64,000 nucleotides of DNA from Bacillota bacterium (GCA_023418925.1 JAEZYS010000007.1:1-64000); one strand, 5' to 3'; counted from the first letter of the stretch, positions 24,745-34,133 are shown. Made by a program: numbers and translations. The notes: generated by a model not told the origin, from the sequence alone.

Positions 24745-26015
24745 TATTTATCCCCCAAATTAATAATAATTAAAGTTCTGTCGTCGAATGAACCTCTTTC
24801 AACATAATTATCAAGCCATGTCAGCAATTTTTCAGAACTGTCATCACCATCAATCTTCTTTCCGAAGCTTTCAAGCGATGCAATTCTCTGAACGTCAGTA
24901 TTACTCCAGAGTTCCTCAAGAGATATATCAGCATTATTGATTATATTGTTTGAATACTGCAAAGCATATTTTACATCTCCGTCATTAACCCATGGAAATT
25001 CCAGAGGTGCAGGCACATTGCTGATAAATTTTCTGTTTGCATCTGTAACGGTGTTTGCTGAACCGTCAAGATTTATAATTCCGTTAAGCAATAAATCTGT
25101 ATATAATCTTAATATCTGCGGATTGTTCGGATAATAATCATCTGCAACACCGTCTGACATAAGCATTACTGTTGATATTTTTCTGCGCTGTATCTTAGTA
25201 CGCTTTTTAAGTTCCTCTTCAGTACCCATAGATGAAGATGTCAGAAAGTCTGTTTCACCGGCAAATGCACCGCCGTCAGCAGTACCGAGAAGTCTGAGCG
25301 CATCAGAAAACTCTGCACTTTTATTGATTGAAGAAATACAACCGTCACCAATTTGTACGGTAATTATAAGATGTTCGGTTGACTTTTCAACGCTGACTGG
25401 AATTATTACAGCGGCTAGTAATGTAGAAGAGAAGTCTTTATATTCCGGAGCCTTACCCGGCTTTATTACATATTCTTCTTTATCCTTACGCTCGTCAAAT
25501 GCCTTTTTTACTTCATTTCTTGCAGCAATAATGCCTTGCTGCAAGACAGAAGCAAGCCTTGAACATGTTTCAGTAAATTCAGGATTATCAAGCGACAAAC
25601 CAAGTTTTTTTCTGATTTTTTTATCTTCCTTGAATATACTCATATATTCATTTTTAACTTTTTCTATGAGTGTCTGACAACTGATTTTTGCACCAATTCT
25701 TGAAAAGTGCTTTGAACCGGCACCATCTGAAACAGCTGCAAATATACAGTCATCCATCATGTCAAACTCATACCAGTCATCACAATTTGTGCCCTCATGT
25801 TTATGCTTTTTTCCACGCACACGGGCAGAAATAATTTCAACTGATTCGTTTTTAAAATACTTATTTGTATATTCCGGAAATGGCTCAGGCGTCTCAGGTA
25901 TTGGAATGTACTTCCAAAGAGATGCCGTATGTGCCGTTACATCAAGATTTGAAAGCGTTACTTGTGCTTCTTCTGTGTTATTAACACCAGATTCAGACTT
26001 ATCTTTATTTTTCAT
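24744..26015 (-). CDS. PP2C-type Ser/Thr phosphatase
   Basis: 423 residues. Asp-rich PP2C motifs are visible: 'KHEGTNCDDWYEFD' (usual 'GxxHxxxGxxxQD'), 'AAVSDGAGSKH' (about 93-103, metal-binding Asp) and later 'VMLMSDGVADDYYP', then 'SFDDRTLIIIN' near the C-terminus. It probably opposes the kinase encoded immediately downstream. Cytosolic. 26 bp after the VWA gene. Confidence 0.88.
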   Translation of the reverse strand: MKNKDKSESGVNNTEEAQVTLSNLDVTAHTASLWKYIPIPETPEPFPEYTNKYFKNESVEIISARVRGKKHKHEGTNCDDWYEFDMMDDCIFAAVSDGAGSKHFSRIGAKISCQTLIEKVKNEYMSIFKEDKKIRKKLGLSLDNPEFTETCSRLASVLQQGIIAARNEVKKAFDERKDKEEYVIKPGKAPEYKDFSSTLLAAVIIPVSVEKSTEHLIITVQIGDGCISSINKSAEFSDALRLLGTADGGAFAGETDFLTSSSMGTEEELKKRTKIQRRKISTVMLMSDGVADDYYPNNPQILRLYTDLLLNGIINLDGSANTVTDANRKFISNVPAPLEFPWVNDGDVKYALQYSNNIINNADISLEELWSNTDVQRIASLESFGKKIDGDDSSEKLLTWLDNYVERGSFDDRTLIIINLGDK

Positions 26016-26041
26016 CTTACACCTCAGCTATGAAAATACAA

Positions 26042-26683
26042 TTACGGAACAATTACAAAACCCTGTGGTGGTGGCGGAAGTTCAATGTTTGCGCCAGGCT
26101 TTGAGTCAAGGCTCTTTGATGACATTTTAATTGAACCAGATACCCATGCAAAGAACTGTGCAAGATCCCCTGCAGACAGAGTATTCATCATTATAACGCA
26201 TTCAGTGATTTCCTTAAGTACGGTTGTATCAGCATATGCACCTGCAGCACAGGCAATGATGTTAGCAGGCTTAACCTTTTTAAGCTCTTCTGCAGCCTGT
26301 CGCCAGTCATCTGTAGGAGCGCCGTCTGTCAGTAGGAATACCAGTGGCTTCCAGTCACCCTTTTGTGATTCAGTTGATTTTTTTACCTCACTATTTATAC
26401 ACTCTGTAAGCAATCTCAATGCAGCGCCGAGAGCAGTAGCACCTCCTGCATTTATTTGTGGTTCCTTAAACAGCATAAGCTCTGTAAGCGGTGAAACCTG
26501 TCTTGCAGAGGAATTAAATGTAATTACTGAAAGATATGCCGTTTCAAGAGCCTGAGGATCTCCCCTTAGTTCAGATATAAGAGCCTTCATACCCTGTTTT
26601 ACTGCTTCTATAGGATCTCCTGACATTGAACCCGATGTATCAAGTAACAGATAAACGGGAAGTCTTCTTGAAAATTCAGACAT
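26042..26683 (-). CDS. VWA-domain protein (TerY-like)
   Basis: 213 residues, essentially one von Willebrand A domain. The MIDAS motif is LLLDTSGSMSG (D15, S17, S19), with 'GATALGAAL' and 'LLTDGAPTDDW' supplying the remaining ligands. TerY-like VWA proteins scaffold the phosphatase and kinase in Ter systems. First gene of the seven-gene operon, behind a good sigma-A promoter and GGGAAAAGAGGAAAC upstream of the ATG. Confidence 0.9.
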   Translation of the reverse strand: MSEFSRRLPVYLLLDTSGSMSGDPIEAVKQGMKALISELRGDPQALETAYLSVITFNSSARQVSPLTELMLFKEPQINAGGATALGAALRLLTECINSEVKKSTESQKGDWKPLVFLLTDGAPTDDWRQAAEELKKVKPANIIACAAGAYADTTVLKEITECVIMMNTLSAGDLAQFFAWVSGSIKMSSKSLDSKPGANIELPPPPQGFVIVP

Positions 26684-26741
26684 AGTGTTTCCTCTTTTCC
26701 CTTTAATATTGATAATATATGTTATATAATATATATTTAAA

Positions 26742-26770
26742 ATTATACATACATTATCCTAAAAAGTCAA
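26742..26770 (-). promoter_or_regulatory. Sigma-A promoter of the Ter-type operon
   Basis: Minus strand TTGACT (26770-26765), 17 bp, TATAAT (26747-26742). I see no other good promoter until purA, so the seven genes probably form one transcript of about 9 kb. Confidence 0.82.
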
Positions 26771-26815
26771 CAGTTTCTACCGTATTTTTTAAAATAAAAA
26801 TAGAAAATTATACAG

Positions 26816-26850
26816 AAAAAAGCACCCTGTAAAAACAGAGTGCTTTTTTA
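26816..26850 (-). terminator. Terminator of rplJ-rplL
   Basis: Stem of about 14 bp with one mismatch (26817-26830 with 26835-26848), T-runs on both sides. Confidence 0.85.
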
Positions 26851-26871
26851 GAAGCAATATCAATATTTGAA

Positions 26872-27246
26872 TTACTTAAGTTCGATTGTTGCGCCAGCAG
26901 CTTCAAGCTTTGTCTTGAGGTCTTCAGCGTCAGCCTTTGAAGCGCCTTCCTTGATAGCCTTAGGAGCAGCTTCAACGAGTTCCTTAGCTTCCTTAAGTGA
27001 AAGACCGCAAATATCCTTAACAGCCTTGATAACGTCCATCTTCTTTTCGCCGAATGAAGCAAGAATTACATCGAATTCTGTCTTTTCAGCTTCAGCTGCA
27101 CCAGCAGCACCTGCAGCAGGACCAGCAACTGCAACAGCAGCTGTTACACCGAATTCTTCCTGAATAGCGTCTACGAGCTCAGCGAGTTCAAGAACTGACA
27201 GAGCCTTGATATCTTCAACAAACTTTAAAACTTTCTCTGAAGCCAT
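26872..27246 (-). CDS. rplL: 50S ribosomal protein L7/L12
   Basis: 124 residues. The N-terminal dimerisation domain (EKVLKFVEDIKALSVLEL) is followed by an Ala/Gly-rich hinge and the C-terminal factor-binding domain ending 'DLKTKLEAAGATIELK'. It forms the flexible stalk that recruits translation GTPases. 53 bp after rplJ. Confidence 0.98.
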   Translation of the reverse strand: MASEKVLKFVEDIKALSVLELAELVDAIQEEFGVTAAVAVAGPAAGAAGAAEAEKTEFDVILASFGEKKMDVIKAVKDICGLSLKEAKELVEAAPKAIKEGASKADAEDLKTKLEAAGATIELK

Positions 27247-27299
27247 GATAATAATCTCCTTTAATTTTTATAAATTTAATTTAATGTAGGACTGCAAAA

Positions 27300-27812
27300 T
27301 TAAGCAGCCTCTTCTTCTGCCTTCTTGTCAGCAACAGCCTTAACAGTAGCAGCAAGCTTCTGCATAGGACCTTGAAGTGCGCCAACGAGCTGTGAAAGAA
27401 GAACGTCCTTTGAAGGAATCTTGGAAAGAGCTGTAACACCTTTTTCGTCGTAGATCTCACCCTCAATGTAACCAGCCTTGAGGTTAAACTTCTTTTCATG
27501 ATCCTTAGCAAACTTGCCGAGGATTCTTGCAGGAGCAGTCTGATCATCATTTGAAACAGCAATAGCTGATGTTCCTTTAAGAACTTCTGCTAAGCCTTCA
27601 AGACCAGCATTCTTAACTGCGAAACGAAGAATTGAGTTCTTTTCTACGAAGTAGTTAACGCCTGCTTCTCTGAGTTCCTTTCTGAGCTTAGTGTCTTCCT
27701 CAACTGTAATACCCTTATAGTCAACGATAACACCAGAAACGGAATTCTTGATGAGTTCAGTAACTGCTTCAACCTTTGCTTTCTTTGATTCAAGAATCTT
27801 TTCACTTGGCAT
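27300..27812 (-). CDS. rplJ: 50S ribosomal protein L10
   Basis: 170 residues with the L10 pattern 'GVIVDYKGITVEEDTKLR', 'KNSILRFA' and an Ala/Glu/Lys-rich C-terminal helix that binds L7/L12 dimers. rplK and rplA are not upstream; the next gene is gerAC. The rplJL pair is therefore a separate unit under an L10 leader. Confidence 0.97.
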   Translation of the reverse strand: MPSEKILESKKAKVEAVTELIKNSVSGVIVDYKGITVEEDTKLRKELREAGVNYFVEKNSILRFAVKNAGLEGLAEVLKGTSAIAVSNDDQTAPARILGKFAKDHEKKFNLKAGYIEGEIYDEKGVTALSKIPSKDVLLSQLVGALQGPMQKLAATVKAVADKKAEEEAA

Positions 27813-27849
27813 ATTATTTCACCTCCGAAGTTAATATCCAACTATCAGA

Positions 27850-27985
27850 ATTCAAAAAAGAAAACCTTTTCCAAAAAGGAAAAGGCATAAGTATCATATA
27901 CTTTACAATCTTTTCCTCGGCAGGATTTACGGCATAGCCACCTGCTGTCTTTAGAATACGATAGTTTCTGTTTTACACAGCTTTT
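27850..27985 (-). ncRNA. Ribosomal protein L10 leader
   Basis: The transcript between promoter and rplJ contains the L10-leader signature: AGACAGCAGGTGGC, then TGCCGTAAATCCTGCC and GAGGAAAAGA. The GCAGG/CCTGC arms pair around the conserved loop that binds the L10(L12) complex for feedback control. A hairpin CCTTTTCC/GGAAAAGG (27885-27878 with 27872-27865) followed by TTTTCTTTTTT lies at the 3' end and can act as an attenuator terminator just before rplJ. Established knowledge: this leader occurs upstream of rplJL in many Firmicutes. Confidence 0.88.
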
Positions 27986-27987
27986 AA

Positions 27988-28016
27988 ATTATAACATGTG
28001 ATTACTGACTTGTCAA
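27988..28016 (-). promoter_or_regulatory. Sigma-A promoter of rplJL
   Basis: Minus strand consensus TTGACA (28016-28011), 17 bp, TATAAT (27993-27988). Confidence 0.9.
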
Positions 28017-28040
28017 TAGAAAAATTAAATTTTTAAAATT

Positions 28041-29072
28041 TTATAATACAGAACTTATTTTTGCATCTACAGTAATATTCGGTAATATTTCTGAAACATT
28101 GTTATTGTACAGATCAATACTTTCACCGCTGTATTTTGTAACAAGCTTTCTTATATTCAGTATATCACATTGATTCTTAGTAATGCAAGTATCAAATGCG
28201 TCATAACACACACCTTGTATATAATTCTGTGCTGCTGTGTTGATTACATTATCAGGGATATCGGATATATTTTCCTTTACGTCCGCTTCAAGAGTTATTG
28301 TTACGTTATAATTCAAAGTACCATCTTCCTGAGCAGTTCTTGTGCAGGTTTTAATTTTTGTTATCAAAATTCCTGCTGTATGACTGTTTATTGTAAGTGG
28401 TATCATAATACTGTCATCAAAAGAAAAATCATTTTTCAGAATTTTTACACCCAGAACCTGCTCACTGTCAAGCATGACAGAATTATCCTGAAAATTCTTT
28501 ATTCTGATACCTGAAAAGTCAAACTTTTTATCACTTACTTTGATAACAGGCATAAAATACGCATTCTTTGCTGAAATAATATCAGCAAGTGTTGTATATA
28601 CAAGCTCACCATGATTATACTTGTTTTCCATGTTGCTGAGAATATATTCAGATGTCCACTTATCACTTAAATTCTTATCAGTAATCTTTTTAATATCCTC
28701 ACTGTAAACAACAAAGCATGAAGGTGAAACACTTCCATCCAGAAAAGCTTTCAGTTCTTTTGACGGATTATCTATACCCTGCCCCAGTACGATTACTTTT
28801 GAATGCCCAAGAAAAATTTTTCTGTTCTGAGATGATTCTACCGCTGCAATTGCCGACAGCAAAGTCTTTCCCTTTCCCGTAAACGAAGAAACACCTTGAT
28901 TTTGTGTGTCTCCCGAATCATATACCTTTGCATAAACTTCATATAAGTCATCTTTTTTGTCAATTCCCAATACCTGAACGAACATTCTGTTGTTCACTTC
29001 AACAGCTCCCGAACAACCACACATTAAAATAAACATGGATGCTGAAATAATTACTGCAATTATTTTTTTCAT
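28041..29072 (-). CDS. gerAC: Spore germination lipoprotein GerAC
   Basis: 343 residues of the GerAC (Ger(x)C) family. A lipoprotein signal with Cys at 18 and 20 in ILMCGCSG is followed by the family opening 'VEVNNRMFVQVLGIDKKDDLYEV' in two blocks. A middle part reads 'GHSKVIVLGQGI', and the C-terminal domain ends 'LPNITVDAKISSVL'. The protein is tethered to the outer face of the spore inner membrane as the C subunit of a germinant receptor. Third gene of gerAA-AB-AC, one base after gerAB. Confidence 0.93.
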   Translation of the reverse strand: MKKIIAVIISASMFILMCGCSGAVEVNNRMFVQVLGIDKKDDLYEVYAKVYDSGDTQNQGVSSFTGKGKTLLSAIAAVESSQNRKIFLGHSKVIVLGQGIDNPSKELKAFLDGSVSPSCFVVYSEDIKKITDKNLSDKWTSEYILSNMENKYNHGELVYTTLADIISAKNAYFMPVIKVSDKKFDFSGIRIKNFQDNSVMLDSEQVLGVKILKNDFSFDDSIMIPLTINSHTAGILITKIKTCTRTAQEDGTLNYNVTITLEADVKENISDIPDNVINTAAQNYIQGVCYDAFDTCITKNQCDILNIRKLVTKYSGESIDLYNNNVSEILPNITVDAKISSVL

Positions 29073-29073
29073 A

Positions 29074-30165
29074 TTAAGCTTTCTCCTTATGTTTCTTTGC
29101 AGATATTTTCAGGATTATCAGAAGTATCAGCGGCAGTACAGCAGTATAGAAAATTACTGAGTACCCGGAACTGAACAATGCAGATATTATGCTGTTCTTT
29201 TCTGACTGTAAAACAAGCGGTATGCAAAGCATAAAAATAATTAAGCCACTAATTGAATTGGCATACTTTATTTTCGGAAAAACTTCCTTTATAATATTTC
29301 CGCAAAGATATATAAACAAAGAAATATTAATAACGGAAGTAATTGTCCATGTTACCATATAAACTGAATCAAGTCGCTGTATCAGTCTTACTCCCGAATA
29401 TGAACCTACTTCCATAAACGGATATTCGGTTACCGCTGCAAAATCACCAAGCACTGTAATTATAAGAAGTGTAACAATTTCAACTGTGATAAGCTTTGCT
29501 GCAAGGTATCCATATGCCGAACATCTGAATTTATCAGACACAAATTTCATCAGGAATGCAAGTGCAGTTATTTCACCGTTCCTTTGTATATCGTTCAGAA
29601 CAGCTGTATATATTGAATCAGAAAAGTTTCTGTCAAAATAGTAATTGTTGAAATCAATATCATGAATTGACATCAAAACCATCAGAATAAGCATAAAAAT
29701 AAAAAGCAAAAATACCAGCACAGATGACCTGGAGATACCTTCAATGCCCAGATATGCACAGTATACACACACTATAATAAATATTGCTACCCATAAATAT
29801 TTGTTTACAGAGGGATAGAATCTTATAGTTATAAATCTCTGAAAGCTGAATGTTGAGTTTGATGCATATATAATAAAGTAAGCAAAATACAGTACTGAAT
29901 ATATAATCCCAAGCCCTTTGTTTACTGAAAAAGCAGCAAGTGTAACGTTTTTTTCAGGTACGCATTTGTTAAGAATTATAATGGGAATAATCATAATCGC
30001 CTGAATAACTATTGAAATTACTGCTGCAATCAGCTGCGATGTCAGAGAATAGCCCTCTCCTATTAGAGGGACATAGGTCATTAAGGTAAATACTTTGCAG
30101 AGCAATAAAAGTATCAGAAGCTGGCCCCAGCCTATTCTGATTTTTTCAGAACCTTTATCAATCAT
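29074..30165 (-). CDS. gerAB: Spore germination permease GerAB
   Basis: 363 residues with about ten membrane helices, of the GerAB/endospore amino-acid permease family (APC superfamily). It opens 'KIRIGWGQLLILLLL', where the Gly begins helix 1, and ends in a basic KKHKEKA tail. This subunit binds the germinant, often an amino acid. The start codon overlaps the gerAA stop (TAATG), implying coupled translation. Likely made in the forespore. Confidence 0.93.
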   Translation of the reverse strand: MIDKGSEKIRIGWGQLLILLLLCKVFTLMTYVPLIGEGYSLTSQLIAAVISIVIQAIMIIPIIILNKCVPEKNVTLAAFSVNKGLGIIYSVLYFAYFIIYASNSTFSFQRFITIRFYPSVNKYLWVAIFIIVCVYCAYLGIEGISRSSVLVFLLFIFMLILMVLMSIHDIDFNNYYFDRNFSDSIYTAVLNDIQRNGEITALAFLMKFVSDKFRCSAYGYLAAKLITVEIVTLLIITVLGDFAAVTEYPFMEVGSYSGVRLIQRLDSVYMVTWTITSVINISLFIYLCGNIIKEVFPKIKYANSISGLIIFMLCIPLVLQSEKNSIISALFSSGYSVIFYTAVLPLILLIILKISAKKHKEKA

Positions 30166-31649
30166 TATTTTATGTTAACCCCTCTAAGATTTTCAACTGT
30201 GGTTTTCCTTTTTATCATTTTCTTAAAACCTATTCTTGTAAGCACATCCCTCATTGCATACGGTGTAAATGGTGATACAGGTGACATAACAGGCGCTCCG
30301 TAGCTTTCAAGTGCGCACACATTTACTATCATAACTGCTGTAAGTAATGCTATTCCGTATAACCCGCTTATGCCGCCTACTATTACAGAAATTATTCTGA
30401 ATAAGGTTATCTGCTGATTTAATCCAGGAACTACAAATGAAGCTATAACTGCTATTACACAAGCAAGAAGAAGTGGATTTGAGATAAGTCCTGCAGAAAC
30501 TGCCGCATCACCGATTATAAGTCCGCCAAGAATAGAAACCGCTCCTCCGACGGCTTTCGGAAGCCTGATTCCTGCCTCATTGATTATTTCATAGAATATA
30601 ATTATAATTAGTGATTCTGCCATTAACGGAAGAGGTGCTTTCTGTTCCGCCTCGGCCAGATTAATAAGCAGCTTATGATTAAACAGTTCGGGATGAAATG
30701 TTGCAATTGCAACATAAAGCGAAGGAAAAAAAACAGCAATGAAAAATGATAAATACCTTAACCACCGAAGAAAGGTAGCATAATAGGGTCTTGCGTTATA
30801 GTCATCAAGCGTCTGGAAGTTTTCAATAAAAAGATATGGAATTATTACAGCAAACGGAGAACCATCAATAAGAAGTCCTACACGCCCCTCAAGAAGCTTT
30901 GCACAAAAAACATCAGGCCGTTCTGTTACTGATACTCCCGAAAAGATAGATAGCTTTGTATTTTCAAGAAACGGTTCAACATATCCTGTTCCAAGAATTG
31001 TTTCTATGTCCATTTCTTTAAGACGCTTTTTTATATTTTTGACAAGATTATGTGACACTCTGTCATCCATATAGGCAAGAATAACATCAACATTACTTTT
31101 GGAAGTTACAGAAAAAAGGTTAAACTGCAATACAGGCGATTTGATTCTTCGTCTTACCAGAGACATATTTGTTCTTACTGTTTCGACAAAGCCTTCATGC
31201 GAACCTCTGATATTCCCTTCAGAGGAAGGCTCGTTAACACCTCTTGTTGCATATCCCTGAACGCCGAGACATGTTGCGGTTGCCACTCCGTCAATAAGAA
31301 GTATTGCAAACCCGCTCATTACTTTTTTTATTATTTCTCCGTACACTATTGTAAATGACCTGTCTGTTGTAAGTAACATTCTGTCACGGATATGCTTGAA
31401 CAGGTCATCAGGAGTAATATCATCATTTAATTTAAGTTCTGTTAGCGGCACAAGTATCAGATTTGTTATAGTTGAAGTTGAAATCATACCTTCAAAGCAA
31501 ATAAGACAACAATTCACATCTGAAATTACAAACTCATTTACTTGAAGATCTGAACTGCTATTCAGTATTGTCTTTATGTTTTTTATATTCTCCTCCAGAC
31601 TCATAGAAAGCGGGTAATCAATAAAGTTATAGGTATCAGGCCCCTGCAT
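30165..31649 (-). CDS. gerAA: Spore germination protein GerAA
   Basis: 494 residues. A soluble N-terminal domain (about 1-290) contains the GerA pattern 'SVTERPDVFCAKLLEGRVGLLIDGSPFAV' in pieces. It is followed by four to five membrane helices with 'PLPLMAESLIIIIFYEIINEAGIRLPK' and 'GGLIIGDAAV'. It forms the oligomeric ion-releasing core of the receptor. AAAGGAG lies 7 bp before the ATG. A possible forespore-sigma promoter (GTATG ... GATATAATA around 31715-31685, minus strand) is too degenerate to call. Confidence 0.95.
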   Translation of the reverse strand: MQGPDTYNFIDYPLSMSLEENIKNIKTILNSSSDLQVNEFVISDVNCCLICFEGMISTSTITNLILVPLTELKLNDDITPDDLFKHIRDRMLLTTDRSFTIVYGEIIKKVMSGFAILLIDGVATATCLGVQGYATRGVNEPSSEGNIRGSHEGFVETVRTNMSLVRRRIKSPVLQFNLFSVTSKSNVDVILAYMDDRVSHNLVKNIKKRLKEMDIETILGTGYVEPFLENTKLSIFSGVSVTERPDVFCAKLLEGRVGLLIDGSPFAVIIPYLFIENFQTLDDYNARPYYATFLRWLRYLSFFIAVFFPSLYVAIATFHPELFNHKLLINLAEAEQKAPLPLMAESLIIIIFYEIINEAGIRLPKAVGGAVSILGGLIIGDAAVSAGLISNPLLLACVIAVIASFVVPGLNQQITLFRIISVIVGGISGLYGIALLTAVMIVNVCALESYGAPVMSPVSPFTPYAMRDVLTRIGFKKMIKRKTTVENLRGVNIK

Positions 31650-31851
31650 AGTTTAAGTCTCCTTTCGGTAATCCATCCTATTATATCCTTATTTTTTAAA
31701 TTAATTCATACAAATTTAATGTATATTTTCCGACATAAGCACAAAATATATGCAGAATAAAAAGAAAATTTTAATAGCAAATAACGTTTTTATCGCTATT
31801 CTGTAAAAAATACATTTAAACAAATAAATAGCAAAAGAGAATGGAGATTTT

Positions 31852-32529
31852 ATGCTTATTATTTTTATAAGAGCAATTATTTTATATGTATTGCTTATTG
31901 CATCTGTCCGATTAATGGGCAAACACCAACTTGGCCAGTTGCAGCCCTCAGAACTTGCAGTAACAATTTTAATTTCAAATATTGCCACTCTTCCTGTTGA
32001 AGATCCTGATTTACCGCTTATTACAGGAATAATTCCTATTCTGACACTCGCAAGCCTTGATGTACTGATGTCTTGGATAGGATTAAAATCAAAAATTATA
32101 CGCAGATTATCATGTGGTAAACCAGTTATAATAATAAAGGACGGAAAGATTGATCAGCAGAAAATGAAAGAACTGCGGTTTACAGCAGATGATCTTATAG
32201 AAGCTATGCGGTCATCCAATATTTTTGATCTCAATGAGATACAGTTTGCTGTTGTTGAAACTACAGGAGTTGTTTCTTTCTATCAGAAATATCAGTACAG
32301 GAATGTTACTAATGAGGACCTCATGCTTAATCAGAATACTCAAAACCCGCCTGAGATGGTTATTGATGACGGAAATATCAACATAGATGCACTGAAAAGA
32401 ACAGGCTATGGAATATCCTGGCTAACAAAAAAGCTTAGTGAAAAGAATTTATCTTTGAAAAATGTTTTTATTATGACACTTGACTCAAAAGGTAAAAGTA
32501 TAATAATAGAAAGGGAGAATAAAAAATGA
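31852..32529 (+). CDS. DUF421/YetF-family membrane protein
   Basis: 225 residues. Two or three N-terminal membrane helices contain the family signature 'RLMGKHQLGQLQPSELAVTI' and 'PLITGIIPI'. A cytoplasmic domain follows with 'VIIIKDGKIDQQKMKELRFTADDL' in parts and 'NEIQFAVVETTGVVSF'. YetF-type proteins are common in spore formers, and the biochemical role is unknown. It overlaps the next gene by 4 bp (ATGA) and the two are a recurring clostridial pair. Confidence 0.88.
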   Translation: MLIIFIRAIILYVLLIASVRLMGKHQLGQLQPSELAVTILISNIATLPVEDPDLPLITGIIPILTLASLDVLMSWIGLKSKIIRRLSCGKPVIIIKDGKIDQQKMKELRFTADDLIEAMRSSNIFDLNEIQFAVVETTGVVSFYQKYQYRNVTNEDLMLNQNTQNPPEMVIDDGNINIDALKRTGYGISWLTKKLSEKNLSLKNVFIMTLDSKGKSIIIERENKK

Positions 32530-32903
32530 AGCGTATTGCTATATCTGTAATTCTGCTTTCAGTAATTTTTATTTTCTCTTTTTCTGCTATCTTTATTATT
32601 AAGCATAAAAATAAAGAACTTACATCTATCCTTTCGGAAGTGCAAGTTCTTACTGAAAATAAACAATATGATAAGGCAGCCTTAAAAGCTGAAGAGCTTA
32701 GTAATGCATGGAGAAATTATGAAAAAACAATGCTTTTGTTCGTTAAGGATGAGAAAATAAATGAAATAAACATTTCTATTTCAAAAATTAAGCCTTTTAT
32801 TAAAGAACAAAACGAAGAACTGCCTGGAGAGCTTCTCAATGTTTTAAATAATCTAAACTATATCTACAAGTCAGAGATACCATTCTGGTATAACATTCTT
32901 TAG
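32526..32903 (+). CDS. DUF4363-family single-pass protein
   Basis: 125 residues. An N-terminal membrane helix (about 5-25) is followed by a helical extracytoplasmic domain with 'VLTENKQYDKAALKAEELSNAW' in segments, a pattern of DUF4363 proteins paired with DUF421. Function unknown. Translation is coupled to the upstream gene by a 4-bp overlap. Confidence 0.75.
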   Translation: MKRIAISVILLSVIFIFSFSAIFIIKHKNKELTSILSEVQVLTENKQYDKAALKAEELSNAWRNYEKTMLLFVKDEKINEINISISKIKPFIKEQNEELPGELLNVLNNLNYIYKSEIPFWYNIL

Positions 32904-32904
32904 C

Positions 32905-34107
32905 TTATTTTTTAAGGTCAACACAAGCAACAAGAAGTTTTCCGTCCTTGTTGTGAAAGCCTGACGAAATAGTCTTGCAATAATTTCCTGTGGCATTAGA
33001 TATGTACCAGCCTGATATAAACGGATCTTCAATTTTCTCCTTAACTGCATAAAAGTAATTCTTCACGCCGTGATTTTCTCCGCACAAAGCAGGATAATAT
33101 TCACTTGAAGCAGATTGCCCTGGAAGCATCACTGTATTTGTAATCTGAAAGCCATCAGAATTGATAATAAACGCACATTCTATTTCTTTATGTTCAGCGA
33201 CATATGATAGCAACTCTTCATTATAATTTTTATCTTCTGTTGTTGATAATCTTAAAACTAGGTCGTATATAATTCTTCTGTATGATTCAAGCTCAACATT
33301 CTGGACAGTTTCATTCTTTTTGATGTTTAGATTAAGTCTTTGTGCAGCGTTATTCATCTTTAACCTTGCTTCATTAGTGAAAAGGTAATTGAAATGGTCT
33401 GGCTTTGAAAAATAAAACCCTTGAAAATAATCAACACCTAAAATCATGCAATTTATAACTTCATCTGCGGTTTCAACGCCCTCTGCAACTGTCAGTGCAC
33501 CAATTTCCTTTGCAGTTGAAATTATTCCCTTCAATATTTCCTGACTATATTTGTTTGTGCCAATATTTGAAATAATGGCTCTGTCTATCTTGATAATGTC
33601 CGGATTCACAAGCATAATCCTGTCCAAAGTATCAGGACCGGAGCTTACGTTGTCCAATGCAATTAAAAAATTATTATTCCTATAATAATCAACAAACATA
33701 AGAAGATTATAGATATCATTAACCTTTGATTCATTAAGCTCAATTACAATATTTTGAGGTTCTATTCCATATTCCCTTGCATTTTTCAGAATCTCGCCGT
33801 TTTCCGGTCTGATATTATTCAGGACGGATGTTTCAAAATTCAAATACAGTGTAGGAGCAAGACTTCCTGCCGAAAATTCTTTCATAGCTTTTTTTCTGCA
33901 AAGGCGATCAAGCATTAAGGTATCACCGGTCTTCTTGCTGTATTCAAACAAAGTATATGGTGAAATAACCTTGTCATCGTGAATACCTCTTGCAAGAGCT
34001 TCAATACCAATAATTTTTCTTGTATTCAAAGAATATATCGGCTGAAAAAATATACTGATTTCCTCGTTCTGAATTACTTCCTGAACAACCTCTTTTGTTA
34101 TGTTCAT
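32905..34107 (-). CDS. EAL-domain protein, possibly degenerate, with C-terminal sensor
   Basis: 400 residues. The EAL domain (about 1-250) keeps QPIYSL, IEALAR (EAL), the Asn of YLNFE, Glu in VIELNES, KIDR, AEGVET and QGFYFSKP. The canonical DDFGTG loop reads LDNVSSG, so one of the two catalytic aspartates is Asn. Cyclic-di-GMP hydrolysis may be weak or lost, with binding kept. Residues 270-400 look like a PAS/Cache-type sensor ('CAFIINSDGFQITN', 'WYISNATGNYCKTIS'). The order EAL then sensor resembles Bacillus YkuI. No membrane segment. It precedes no GGDEF gene here. Confidence 0.85.
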   Translation of the reverse strand: MNITKEVVQEVIQNEEISIFFQPIYSLNTRKIIGIEALARGIHDDKVISPYTLFEYSKKTGDTLMLDRLCRKKAMKEFSAGSLAPTLYLNFETSVLNNIRPENGEILKNAREYGIEPQNIVIELNESKVNDIYNLLMFVDYYRNNNFLIALDNVSSGPDTLDRIMLVNPDIIKIDRAIISNIGTNKYSQEILKGIISTAKEIGALTVAEGVETADEVINCMILGVDYFQGFYFSKPDHFNYLFTNEARLKMNNAAQRLNLNIKKNETVQNVELESYRRIIYDLVLRLSTTEDKNYNEELLSYVAEHKEIECAFIINSDGFQITNTVMLPGQSASSEYYPALCGENHGVKNYFYAVKEKIEDPFISGWYISNATGNYCKTISSGFHNKDGKLLVACVDLKK

Positions 34108-34133
34108 AGCAAGTTTCTCCTAGTAGTAGTAAT

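Noticed and set aside
31685..31720. Forespore sigma-G promoter for gerAA
   Set aside because: GTATG and GATATAATA occur upstream, but match and spacing are too loose in such AT-rich DNA.
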